This document shows positions 8,623 to 17,193 of a stretch of 64,000 nucleotides of DNA, piece after piece. The DNA lies in the NCBI RefSeq assembly GCF_002559405.1, contig NZ_NTZO01000027.1:20932-84931 (forward strand). Direction: 5' to 3'. The notes beneath the pieces were generated by a model that searched no databases, was not told where the DNA came from, and saw only the letters and a program-made list of their open reading frames with translations. The position numbers and the translations under genes are program-made. The first letter of the stretch is position 1. Each line of letters opens with the position of its first letter. This DNA comes from Bacillus sp. AFS001701 (GTDB lineage Bacteria; Bacillota; Bacilli; Bacillales; Bacillaceae_G).

Positions 8623-8838
8623 TTGCCTAAAACATTAAAAATTGATATTACCGATAAAATAATTGGTAAATTTAAAGATGGGCATATGGAGTTGTATTCT
8701 TCAAAGTATTTAATTGGAAAGTTTTACTTTAAAGACTTAAAACAATCTTTCCAATTGGCAGATGGGTATGTTGAAGAGGATGGACGATTCTATTTATTAG
8801 TGAACTTGCAACACGAACAATCGAACGCTCGCCTTTGA
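8623..8838 (+). CDS. Uncharacterised 71-residue cytosolic protein
   Basis: Translation probably starts at TTG 8623, preceded by AAGGAGGGGG 5 nt away; the open frame extends further upstream, but only through that ribosome binding site. The product is soluble, mixed alpha/beta, with alternating hydrophobic residues (LKIDITDKIIGKFKDG, then YLIGKFYFKDL). It has no signal peptide, membrane helix or cysteine. I do not recognise the family. A hairpin terminator at 9028 lies about 190 bp downstream. Confidence 0.6.
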   Translation: MPKTLKIDITDKIIGKFKDGHMELYSSKYLIGKFYFKDLKQSFQLADGYVEEDGRFYLLVNLQHEQSNARL

Positions 8839-9027
8839 CCTTAAATTAGGGACGGTGGATTTGTGCCAAAGAAAAATATAATAAGCGAAAAGCATAAGTT
8901 AAAACTAGAAAATCAGTTTGATTGTTTTTCGAATACAACTAAGGCAATAAGTTTGGGGAATAACAGTTTAACTTTTATAAAGTTTCTTAAGAATCAATCC
9001 TTATGCTTTTCCATATGTAAACATTAT

Positions 9028-9068
9028 AGGACCTAGCGAAACAATGTATTCGTTCGGTCCTTTGTTTA
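9028..9068 (+). terminator. Hairpin terminator between convergent genes
   Basis: AGGACC and GGTCCT pair, with an inner GCGAA / TTCGT extension, followed by TTGTTTATTT on the plus strand. It lies between the plus-strand gene at 8623 and the minus-strand ytfP. Confidence 0.65.
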
Positions 9069-9072
9069 TTTC

Positions 9073-10344
9073 TTAAAAATTTGTTTGAGAATATTCCGCA
9101 GCTGATCCTCCTGCTAATCTGCCAGTTACCAATGCAGCGGTTATGTTATAGCCACCAGTGTAACCGTGAATATCTAATATTTCTCCACAAAAATAAAGAC
9201 CATTCATGATTTTAGATGACATTTCTTTTGGATGAACTTCCTTTGTTGAGACGCCCCCACCTGTAACGAATGCTTTTTCAATTGAAAGAGTTCCGTTTAC
9301 TACAAATGAAAAACCTTTAAATAATTGGACAAGCTCTCTTAATTTCATCGTAGCAATTTCATTACAAGGAGTTGCCTCATCAATACCACATTTTGAAAGC
9401 AAAAATAGTAAATATCTTTCAGGTACATAACCTTTAAGAACGTTCTTAATCGCTTTTTTTGGTTCTTCTTTTAAAATTCTGTTTACGTCTTGAAATAGTG
9501 ATTCCTCGTTTTGCTCTGGGAAACAATCAATCGCCATTGATACATTCTTTGTTTTAAACTTTTGTTGTACTTTATATACAAATTGGCTACAACGTAGTGC
9601 GGCAGGGCCCGAAATTCCAAAATGAGTAAAGAGCATGTCCATTTTATGGGCTATCACTTTTTTGCCTTTTGGATTTAATACACTTAATTCAATGTCTCTT
9701 AAAGCAAGGCCTTGTAATGATTTGGTTTGAATAAAATCTTCACTTGAAGTAATTGGTACTTCTGTAGGAAAGAGTTCAGTTATTGTATGACCAGCTTTTT
9801 TTGCCCATGCATATCCGTCACCTGTCGAACCTGTGTGTGGAACAGATTTACCTCCTACCGCAAGGACAACACTTTTTGAGTGAATGACTGTTCGATCATC
9901 TAATATGATTCCTACTACTTTACCATCTTCATAGAGTACGTCTTTAACAGTTCTATTGGTCTGAATATCTACATGATGTTTTTTTAGTTTTTGCATTAAT
10001 GCATTTAATACTGATTTTGAGTCATTTGATACAGGAAACATTCTCCCGTGATCCTCTTCTTTTAATGCGACTCCCATGTTTTCAAAAAACTGTATGATAT
10101 CCTCGTTATTATAGATAGAGAATGCGCTATATAAAAATCGGCCATTTCCAGGTATATGTTTAATAACTTCCTCTATAGGTAAGCGATTTGTTACATTACA
10201 ACGACCACCACCTGATATAAGAAGTTTTTGTCCTAATTTAGTTCCTTTTTCAAGTAAAAGTACTTTAGCTTTGTTTTCAGCAGCGCTAATTGCAGCCATC
10301 AGACCAGAAGTTCCGCCACCAATTACAATCACGTCATAAACCAT
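9073..10344 (-). CDS. ytfP: FAD-dependent oxidoreductase YtfP (HI0933/BaiN family)
   Basis: This 423-residue flavoprotein starts at the ATG at 10344 ([14 protein letters not shown]). An upstream in-frame extension is possible but does not match the family N-terminus. The dinucleotide-binding motif [10 protein letters not shown] sits at residues 8-17. It is followed by the family signatures [10 protein letters not shown] and [10 protein letters not shown], and by the C-terminal FAD motif [15 protein letters not shown]. Family members are NAD(P)/FAD oxidoreductases, a few of them linked to menaquinone or bile-acid reduction, but the substrate in Bacillus is unknown. The gene is divergent from murJ with a 150-bp shared promoter region. 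Confidence 0.9.
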   Translation of the reverse strand: MVYDVIVIGGGTSGLMAAISAAENKAKVLLLEKGTKLGQKLLISGGGRCNVTNRLPIEEVIKHIPGNGRFLYSAFSIYNNEDIIQFFENMGVALKEEDHGRMFPVSNDSKSVLNALMQKLKKHHVDIQTNRTVKDVLYEDGKVVGIILDDRTVIHSKSVVLAVGGKSVPHTGSTGDGYAWAKKAGHTITELFPTEVPITSSEDFIQTKSLQGLALRDIELSVLNPKGKKVIAHKMDMLFTHFGISGPAALRCSQFVYKVQQKFKTKNVSMAIDCFPEQNEESLFQDVNRILKEEPKKAIKNVLKGYVPERYLLFLLSKCGIDEATPCNEIATMKLRELVQLFKGFSFVVNGTLSIEKAFVTGGGVSTKEVHPKEMSSKIMNGLYFCGEILDIHGYTGGYNITAALVTGRLAGGSAAEYSQTNF

Positions 10345-10495
10345 TATTTCACTACTTTCGTTACAAATTTCTTTTAGTAAGTTTACCATTATTTCAAGTA
10401 AGCTCCAACTTCTTATCATTTTTTAATTTTTTCTTTTTAGATGATATGGTAAGATAGATTAGTTAGTTTGATCGAGAATTGGTAGGAGGCAGTTT

Positions 10496-12115
10496 ATGTC
10501 AGATTCAAAATTGCTACGAGGTACCTTCATATTAACTGCTGGTACATTTTTAATAAAATTTCTAGGAATGATTTATACATTCCCTTTTTATGCTTTAGTT
10601 GGTTCAAAAGGGTCTGCATTATATAATTATGGTTACGTTCCATATACATTGTTCATCAGCATAGCTACTGCAGGTGTTCCGTTAGCTGTAGCGAAGTTCG
10701 TTTCAAAGTACAATGCTATTGAAGAATATGAAACAAGTAGAAGGCTTTTTCATGCAAGTCAGCTACTCTTAATATGTACAGGTATTTTTTCGTTTTTAAC
10801 GTTATATATCATTGCACCTTATATCGCACCTCTTATGATACCTAAGGATACAAAAGGTAATAGTGTAGAGGATGTAGTTTCAGTTATGCGAATAGTAAGT
10901 ACTGCTTTAATATTAGTACCTTCTCAAAGTTTGTATAGAGGTTTTTTTCAGGGGCATCAATCAACAGGCCCAACTACTGTTTCACAGCTAATTGAACAAA
11001 TTGTACGTATTGTATTTACATTAGTTGGAAGTTATATCATTCTAAAAGTTATGGGTGGAACAATTACTCAAGCAGTAGGGTTATCGACGTTTGCAGCTAC
11101 AATTGGTGCTGTAGGAGGTATTTTAAACTTACTATGGTATTGGAGAAAGCGAAAAGTTCATTTAGATGAACTTCTTCCAAAATCAAAAGGATTAATCTAT
11201 CCTACTAAATTAGAAATGTTCAAAGAATTATTTTCTTATTCAATTCCATATGTGTTTGTCGGACTTGCTATCCCGTTATATCAATTAGTGGATCAGTTTA
11301 CTTACAATAGAGCAATGGAAGCAATTGGATTAAAAGATATTGCAGAAAATACTTATGTAATGTTTTCATACACAAGTCACAAGCTAGTAATGATTCCAGT
11401 TTCATTAGCAACGGCATTTGGTTTAACACTTGTTCCGGCTATAACTGAAGCATTTGTAAATAAAAATCATAAAAAGCTACAAAGTCAAATTACCCAAACC
11501 TACCAGGTTGTATTTTTCTTAACACTTCCTGCTGTTGTAGGTATTTCAGTTTTGGCTGAACCGATTTATAGTGCTTTTTATCAAAAAAGTACACTTGGTG
11601 GAAGTATACTAGGTTTTTATGCTCCAGTAGCTTTATTGTATTCACTTTTCACAGTAAATGTAGCAATCTTACAAGGTTTAGATAAACAAAAATATGCGAT
11701 TATTGGTTTAATAGGTGGAGTAATATTAAAAATTATATTAAATGTACCATTAATTCATTTATTCAAAACATATGGCGCGGTATCAGCGACCGCATTAGGC
11801 TATTTATTTTCAATCGTATACAATTTCTATTATATTCGTAAAAATGCGCAGTTCTCTTTCAATAAAGTGTTTAGAAGGATCATCTTTATGATAATCTTAT
11901 CTGGCCTAATGGCCGGAGCGGTTTATGCTGTAGAATACTTATTAGGATTCTGGTGGACTTATAAAGATGGACGAATGATTTCAATGTTCCTTGTCATCAT
12001 TGGAGCAATTGTAGGGGCTATTGTTTATTTAGGTGTTGCATACAAATTAAACTTATTTGAAATTATTTTAGGCGCTCGTTTAAAGAATCGTTTTAAGTTT
12101 GGAAAAAGAGGATAA
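10496..12115 (+). CDS. murJ: Lipid II flippase MurJ (YtgP), MOP superfamily
   Basis: This 539-residue integral membrane protein has 14 predicted helices and belongs to the polysaccharide transport branch of the MOP superfamily. Gene context and sequence match B. subtilis YtgP, which moves lipid-linked peptidoglycan precursor across the cytoplasmic membrane. The N-terminus LLRGTFILTAGTFLIKFLG and conserved Arg/Lys-lined segments such as LYRGFFQGHQS near residues 143-153 are typical. TAGGAGG precedes the ATG. A strong terminator follows at 12124. It shares an upstream region with the divergent ytfP. Confidence 0.9.
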   Translation: MSDSKLLRGTFILTAGTFLIKFLGMIYTFPFYALVGSKGSALYNYGYVPYTLFISIATAGVPLAVAKFVSKYNAIEEYETSRRLFHASQLLLICTGIFSFLTLYIIAPYIAPLMIPKDTKGNSVEDVVSVMRIVSTALILVPSQSLYRGFFQGHQSTGPTTVSQLIEQIVRIVFTLVGSYIILKVMGGTITQAVGLSTFAATIGAVGGILNLLWYWRKRKVHLDELLPKSKGLIYPTKLEMFKELFSYSIPYVFVGLAIPLYQLVDQFTYNRAMEAIGLKDIAENTYVMFSYTSHKLVMIPVSLATAFGLTLVPAITEAFVNKNHKKLQSQITQTYQVVFFLTLPAVVGISVLAEPIYSAFYQKSTLGGSILGFYAPVALLYSLFTVNVAILQGLDKQKYAIIGLIGGVILKIILNVPLIHLFKTYGAVSATALGYLFSIVYNFYYIRKNAQFSFNKVFRRIIFMIILSGLMAGAVYAVEYLLGFWWTYKDGRMISMFLVIIGAIVGAIVYLGVAYKLNLFEIILGARLKNRFKFGKRG

Positions 12116-12123
12116 AAATATAT

Positions 12124-12158
12124 GGTGAACCTTCTTTTGTAGTGGTTCACCTTTTTTT
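12124..12158 (+). terminator. Intrinsic terminator after murJ
   Basis: GGTGAACC and GGTTCACC pair across a 12-nt loop, followed by a run of seven T. Confidence 0.9.
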
Positions 12159-12259
12159 ACACATAAAGAATGTAAAAATTGACAGCGGAGAAGAAAAACG
12201 ACGTAGTAGCTGATTTCAGGAATTAAGTATAAATGCACTACGCCTTTGACTTCGCTAAA

Positions 12260-12284
12260 AAAACTCGCTAATCTGCGAGTTTTC
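12260..12284 (+). terminator. Second hairpin, in the ytzG leader
   Basis: AAAACTCGC and GCGAGTTTT pair with a 6-nt loop; the T-tract is short (TTTTC). It ends about 36 bp before the ytzG start codon, so it could be a leader hairpin of ytzG or the end of a short transcript starting after the murJ terminator (a TTGACA lies at 12179-12184 without a clear -10). Confidence 0.5.
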
Positions 12285-12319
12285 TTAAACTTTTATTTAG
12301 AAAGAAAAGGTGCTAATTA

Positions 12320-13042
12320 ATGAGAATTGATAAAATTTTAGCCAATATGGGATATGGCAGTAGAAAAGAAGTAAAATCTCTACTAAAACAAGGTGTTGTA
12401 AAAGTTGGAGATAATATAGTAAAAAGCCCGAAAGAGCATGTTGATATTGAACAGCAAGTTGTAACAGTTAATGGTGAAGTAGTAGAGTATAAAGAGTTTG
12501 TTTATTTAATGATGAACAAACCACCAGGTGTTATCTCTGCTACAGAAGATTCTGAGCATGAAACTGTAATCGGATTATTAGAATATGAAGATATCATTTT
12601 CGAACCATTTCCAGTTGGACGTTTAGATAAAGATACGGAAGGATTGTTATTAATAACGAATGATGGTCATTTAGCACATCAATTACTTTCTCCTAAAAAA
12701 CACGTACCAAAGAAGTATTATGCAACGATTGATGGAGTAGTAACTGAATCTGACATTAAAGCATTTGAAAAAGGCGTAACACTTGAGGATGGTTATTTAA
12801 CGAAACCTGGTTATTTAACAATTCTTAAATCCGGTGAAGAATCTGAGATCGAACTAGTTATTATGGAAGGTAAATTCCATCAAGTTAAAAGAATGTTTGA
12901 AGCAGTAGGAAAGAAAGTTACTTACTTAAAAAGACTAGAGATGGGTCCTTTAAAGTTAGATGAAGATTTAGAGTTAGGTGAATATCGAGAATTGACTGAT
13001 GAAGAGATTGACCTATTAAAGTCGGTTAACGAAGAGAAATAA
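12320..13042 (+). CDS. ytzG: 16S rRNA pseudouridine synthase, RsuA family (YtzG)
   Basis: This 240-residue protein has an N-terminal S4 RNA-binding domain (residues 1-60, MRIDKILANMGYGSRKEVK) and a pseudouridine synthase catalytic domain. The motif GRLDKDTEGLLLITND near residues 101-116 contains the catalytic Asp, and the later motif EGKFHQVKRM is typical of the RsuA/RluB/E/F group. RsuA-type enzymes modify small-subunit rRNA (U516 in E. coli numbering). The ATG has AAAAGGTG upstream. It is convergent with ytzE, sharing a terminator. Confidence 0.9.
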   Translation: MRIDKILANMGYGSRKEVKSLLKQGVVKVGDNIVKSPKEHVDIEQQVVTVNGEVVEYKEFVYLMMNKPPGVISATEDSEHETVIGLLEYEDIIFEPFPVGRLDKDTEGLLLITNDGHLAHQLLSPKKHVPKKYYATIDGVVTESDIKAFEKGVTLEDGYLTKPGYLTILKSGEESEIELVIMEGKFHQVKRMFEAVGKKVTYLKRLEMGPLKLDEDLELGEYRELTDEEIDLLKSVNEEK

Positions 13043-13121
13043 AGTGTTACTTATAAATAGGTTAAAATAAATCAAAATGTAAATATAAAGTTTAATCGGA
13101 TCCTTTAATAGAGAGCCAAAA

Positions 13122-13186
13122 GAAAAACAAAAACCCTTGATTAGACGTCAGACAAGACAATCATAGGTTTTTGTTTTCTTTTTTTT
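13122..13186. terminator. Bidirectional terminator between ytzG and ytzE
   Basis: Arms GAAAAACAAAAACC (13122-13135) and GGTTTTTGTTTTC (13166-13178) pair across a 30-nt loop, followed by T8. It serves ytzG on the plus strand and reaches the end of ytzE on the minus strand. Confidence 0.75.
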
Positions 13187-13406
13187 ACGAAGAAGCTTTT
13201 ACTTTTTTCCCTGTTACGGCCCATTTTCCCCTACTTGGACTATAAACTAGATTATTAAACTCTAAAATGTTTAAATCTCGTTGGATTGTTCTAGGTGTAA
13301 TACCAAACTCCTCCACTAGGTCTTTTGTAGAAACGGTGCCATTTTCACTAATGTACATGTAAATGGCTTTAATTCGAGTCAGCATTCGAGAAGTTCCAGA
13401 ATTCAA
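13185..13406 (-). CDS. ytzE: DeoR-type helix-turn-helix protein YtzE
   Basis: This 73-residue protein consists only of a DeoR/GntR-like winged helix-turn-helix (VSTKDLVEEFGITPRTIQRDLNILE at about residues 25-49). The ligand-binding domain of full DeoR regulators is absent, and that short form is normal for YtzE. It should bind DNA, but its target is unknown. Translation starts at ATG 13406 with AGGAGTGG upstream. It sits between ytzG and pepV as in B. subtilis. Confidence 0.85.
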   Translation of the reverse strand: MNSGTSRMLTRIKAIYMYISENGTVSTKDLVEEFGITPRTIQRDLNILEFNNLVYSPSRGKWAVTGKKVKASS

Positions 13407-13692
13407 AAAACCACTCCTTTACCTACCGCATTGTTTCATAACAGGTTAGTTAAGTATTTTACTAGTTAAGCTTATATTTTCATTTTACTCTTTTTCAGTA
13501 GTTTCATAACGAAATTTATGAAAAAAATACAAAAATTTAATGAAAATTTGCGCAAACGTAATCATTTTGCAAGTTTAAGGTAATATATTCTACAAAGAGT
13601 GTCATATTCCTTCTTTTTTCGTTCCATTTATGAATAAATTATGTTTAAATTTTAAAAGATGATAAACTATTTATATTAAAGGAGGTATTTCT

Positions 13693-15096
13693 ATGACACA
13701 AATTAATTGGATGGAAGAAGTTTTAAAACGTAAAGAAGATTATTTAAAGCAAACGATTGAACTTCTTAATATTGAAAGCGTTTATGATGAAGCGACAATT
13801 ACAAAAGAAGCACCTATGGGTAAAGGTATTAATGAAGCACTTACATACATGTTAAATTTAGGTGAAAAAGACGGGTTTATTCCAAAAAATGTTGATGGAT
13901 ATGCTGGTCACTTAGAAATGGGAAGCGGCGAAGAACTAGTAGGAATTCTTTGTCACTTAGATGTTGTACCTGCTGGAGATGGCTGGTCTCATGATCCATT
14001 TGATGCAATTATTAAAGATGGCAATATATATGCACGAGGCGCAATTGATGATAAGGGTCCTACAATGGCAGCTTATTATGCAATGAAGATTGTTAAAGAA
14101 TTAGGCTTACCAATTAATAAGCGTGTACGTATGATTCTTGGAACAGATGAAGAAAGCCAATGGCGTTGTGTTGATCACTACTTTGAAAAAGAAGAAATGC
14201 CAACAATGGGCTTTGCACCTGATGCAGATTTCCCAATTATTTACGCTGAAAAGGGTATTTTAGATATTAATTTCAAACAAATGCAGTTAAATGAAGATAA
14301 CGAGAGTGAATATAAATTAGTTTCATTCTTTTCAGGTAGAAGAGTAAATATGGTACCTGATTATGCAAAAGCGATCGTTTCAGGACCAAGCTTTGATCAA
14401 GAAGCATTTACAAAACATATTAGTGAGCTAGGATGTAAAGCTCAAGTTTCTGAAGAAAATGGACACCAAGTTTTAGCAGTAGAAGGCGTTTCAGTACATG
14501 GAATGGAACCTGATAAAGGTAAGAATGCAGGTATTGCATTAGCAAGCTTCTTAAATCAATTTGAATTTAATGTTAATGCTGATCGATTCTTAAAGTTTAT
14601 CGTTGAAAACTTCAAAGGTGACTCTCGTGGTAAAAACATGGGCGTTGCGTTTAATGATGATATTACTGGAGATTTAACTATTAATTTAGGAATTATGCAA
14701 TACGAAGAAAATAATGGTGGCTCATTTGGTTTAACTTTACGTTATCCAGTAACAACTGATATTGACTTTGTTATTTCAACACTTACTGAACGTGGAAATA
14801 AATATAGCTTTGAATTTAATGAAATTAAAAATTCTAAGCCACACCATGTTCCAAAAGATCACCCATTAATTCAAACTTTACAAAAAGTATATGAAGAGCA
14901 AACGGGTGAGGAAGCAACATTGTTAACAATCGGTGGTGGCACATACGCACGTTCATTAAGTGCAGGTGTAGCTTTTGGACCATTATTCTTAGGAAAACCA
15001 GAAGTAGCTCACCAAAAAGACGAATATGCTGAAATTGATGATTTATTAAAAGCAATTGCAATTTATGCACAGTCGATTGCTGAATTGGTTAAGTAA
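13693..15096 (+). CDS. pepV: Dipeptidase PepV (M20 metallopeptidase)
   Basis: This 467-residue cytosolic di-zinc peptidase cleaves dipeptides and some beta-Ala or D-Ala dipeptides. The metal-ligand segments are GILCHLDVVPAGDGW (H88, D90), ARGAIDDKGP (Asp near residue 119), and TDEESQW (catalytic Glu then metal Glu near 153-155). A lid/dimerisation domain lies at about 190-370. A conserved C-terminal GGGTYARS and the metal His in KPEVAHQKDE close the fold. GGAGG is 8 nt before the ATG. It is monocistronic with a terminator at 15169. Confidence 0.93.
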   Translation: MTQINWMEEVLKRKEDYLKQTIELLNIESVYDEATITKEAPMGKGINEALTYMLNLGEKDGFIPKNVDGYAGHLEMGSGEELVGILCHLDVVPAGDGWSHDPFDAIIKDGNIYARGAIDDKGPTMAAYYAMKIVKELGLPINKRVRMILGTDEESQWRCVDHYFEKEEMPTMGFAPDADFPIIYAEKGILDINFKQMQLNEDNESEYKLVSFFSGRRVNMVPDYAKAIVSGPSFDQEAFTKHISELGCKAQVSEENGHQVLAVEGVSVHGMEPDKGKNAGIALASFLNQFEFNVNADRFLKFIVENFKGDSRGKNMGVAFNDDITGDLTINLGIMQYEENNGGSFGLTLRYPVTTDIDFVISTLTERGNKYSFEFNEIKNSKPHHVPKDHPLIQTLQKVYEEQTGEEATLLTIGGGTYARSLSAGVAFGPLFLGKPEVAHQKDEYAEIDDLLKAIAIYAQSIAELVK

Positions 15097-15168
15097 TTAT
15101 AGTTTTAGACTGATTAAACGACTCGAATTTTTGAGACAATAAGGTTAAAGCGAGCGTTTTTCGTCAGT

Positions 15169-15196
15169 AAGGGGAGAAAATTTCCTCCCCTTTTTT
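15169..15196 (+). terminator. Intrinsic terminator after pepV
   Basis: AAGGGGAG and CTCCCCTT pair around an 8-nt loop, followed by T6. Confidence 0.9.
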
Positions 15197-15227
15197 ATGT
15201 ATTTTTTTTTAGGAGTTGAGAATAATT

Positions 15228-16415
15228 TTGAACACATTACAAGCACGTAAAAATAGCATCTTACTTATTTTTAAGGGCTATTATTTTTGTTTATTTTTTG
15301 CAATAGGATCGCTAGGACCTTTACTTTCTTCTTACTTTAAAAATGTGTTGGATTTATCAACTTCACAAATTGGGATATTAATGTCATTAACACCAATCGT
15401 TGCTATTTTTTCACAGCCTCTATGGGGAATGGTTAGTGACATGACGCTTAATCCTAAAAAAATGTTGCTTATAGCGCAAATCTCCACAATTGTAATTGCA
15501 CTTTTCTATTCTTCAATCACTTCGTATGGCATGCTTTTATTTGTTGTCATCATGTTATCGATGACACAAAGTGCTTTAATTCCTCTTTCAGATAGTATTG
15601 CACTGAATTATGTCCAAAAAATTGGTGGGAATTACGGAGCTATTCGATTATATGGCTCAATTGGTTTTGCATTTGCTGTATTAGTTTCGGGAAGATTAGC
15701 TGAAGTTTTCGGTTTAGTCATTATATTTTTCGTATTTGCTTTTTGTATTCTAGTCGGCTTAGGTATTTCAATTTTTATTCCTAACGCTACGACAATTAGC
15801 AAAAGGGAACCAATCTTAAAAGGAGTCCCAATTTTGCTATCTAATAAAAGGTTTTTATTATTTTTAATTTGTGCCTTTTTAGTTTTTGGACCAATTAGTG
15901 CAAATAATACTTACTTCGGTTTATATATTCAATCTTTAGGTGGAACATTAACAGGTGTTGGTATTGCATTTCTAATTTCTGCAGGAAGTGAAGCACCATT
16001 TTTGCAAGTAGCAAAGAGATTAATTAATCGTTTTGGGATATATAATATATTAATTGCAACCGCTTTAGTATCGGCTTTAAGATGGTATTTTTATTTTACG
16101 AATCCTCCGATTTCGATTCTTTTTTTATCTTGTCTTACACAAGGACTATCGGTTGGATTATTTATTCCAGCAGCTCTCCAGTTTGTAAGAGATCAAGCAC
16201 CAGATTCTTTAAAAGCAACGGCTGTTACAATTTATTCTGGTTTAGGCTTAGGGCTGGGAGAATGGTTCTGTACTTTCATAAGTGGATTTATATCAGAGGC
16301 ATTTTCAATTAAAGCAATTTATATTTTATTTGGTTCTCTTAGTATAGTTGCAGTTGGAATCATGCAATACTTAAAAAAGGATTCTAACATAAAAGATAAA
16401 AAGGAGATTGCCTAA
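15228..16415 (+). CDS. MFS transporter, LacY/nucleoside-symporter-like (MFS_1-like)
   Basis: The protein is about 395 residues from TTG 15228; an in-frame TTG at 15216 sits directly on the AGGAG and is less likely. It has 12 predicted membrane helices. A weakened motif A occurs after helix 2 (PLWGMVSDMTLNPKK), and GAIRLYGSIGFAFAVL in helix 5 resembles the sugar/phenylpropionate permease branch of MFS. The substrate is unknown. The 2H phosphoesterase thpR begins 2 bp after its stop, so the two are probably co-transcribed. Confidence 0.8.
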   Translation: MNTLQARKNSILLIFKGYYFCLFFAIGSLGPLLSSYFKNVLDLSTSQIGILMSLTPIVAIFSQPLWGMVSDMTLNPKKMLLIAQISTIVIALFYSSITSYGMLLFVVIMLSMTQSALIPLSDSIALNYVQKIGGNYGAIRLYGSIGFAFAVLVSGRLAEVFGLVIIFFVFAFCILVGLGISIFIPNATTISKREPILKGVPILLSNKRFLLFLICAFLVFGPISANNTYFGLYIQSLGGTLTGVGIAFLISAGSEAPFLQVAKRLINRFGIYNILIATALVSALRWYFYFTNPPISILFLSCLTQGLSVGLFIPAALQFVRDQAPDSLKATAVTIYSGLGLGLGEWFCTFISGFISEAFSIKAIYILFGSLSIVAVGIMQYLKKDSNIKDKKEIA

Positions 16416-16416
16416 T

Positions 16417-16968
16417 TTGAGTGAACATTATTTTCTTGCTGTTCCTTTGCCAATACAAATAAAAGAAATTTTAGATGATTATTCAAAAAGATGGTATTCA
16501 AAATTACCTTTAAAGAAATGGACTTTTAAAGATGATTTTCATATTACTTTATCATTTTTAGGTCCAGTTACATATACAAAAAGTGTAGAGCTTATGGATC
16601 AACTACAAAAAGAGCTTATCGATTTTAAAAGTTTTGATTTGTCGATTCACCAGTTAGGTATTTTTGGAAGTACAAGACAGCCACGTGTATGGTGGTTTGG
16701 TTTAAAGAATAGTGTTGAATTATTGGAGTTACAAAATAGAATTAGTAAGATATGTGAAGAAAGTGGTTTTTCAATTGATAAACGACCATATAATCCGCAT
16801 ATTACAATCGCGAAGAAATATAATGATAGGTTCGATAAAGAATTTGAAATCCCACTTAGTTGGGAAGAAGAACCTTTAAAGTTTAAAGTGAATGAAGTCA
16901 TTTTATATAAGATTCAACCTTCTCAAAAACCAAGTTACCATATTGCTGAATCCATTTCATTAAAGTAA
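16417..16968 (+). CDS. thpR: RNA 2',3'-cyclic phosphodiesterase ThpR (YtlP, 2H family)
   Basis: This 183-residue protein has the two H-x-T-x signatures of 2H phosphoesterases: HITL at residues 42-45 in DFHITLSFLG, and HITI near 127-130 in NPHITIAKKY. The family opens 2',3'-cyclic RNA ends to 2'-phosphates and can join 2'-5' linkages in reverse. The start at TTG 16417 was chosen because AAGGAG lies 10 nt upstream; TTG 16408 is one base from that site. It follows the MFS gene after 1-2 bp. Confidence 0.88.
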   Translation: MSEHYFLAVPLPIQIKEILDDYSKRWYSKLPLKKWTFKDDFHITLSFLGPVTYTKSVELMDQLQKELIDFKSFDLSIHQLGIFGSTRQPRVWWFGLKNSVELLELQNRISKICEESGFSIDKRPYNPHITIAKKYNDRFDKEFEIPLSWEEEPLKFKVNEVILYKIQPSQKPSYHIAESISLK

Positions 16969-17193
16969 AAAATAATATTTAAAATCTTGAACAAATTGAT
17001 GAAATATAAGAAATAATTGAAGAAACTAACGAATACTTTCAGAACAAGCATGAATGCGAAAGGTAACATCATGTTTGTTTTGAATCCATTTTAACTCTTT
17101 GTGAATATACTAATCATATCGATGTAATAAATTACAAAAATGCGTAGTTTTTATGTAAAAGTTTTAAATTTATAGTCTGGATGGTGAATAGCG

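Noticed and set aside
8863..9036. Possible 57-codon ORF starting at GTG
   Set aside because: It has only a weak GGTGG upstream, ends inside a terminator hairpin, and the peptide looks like no known protein.
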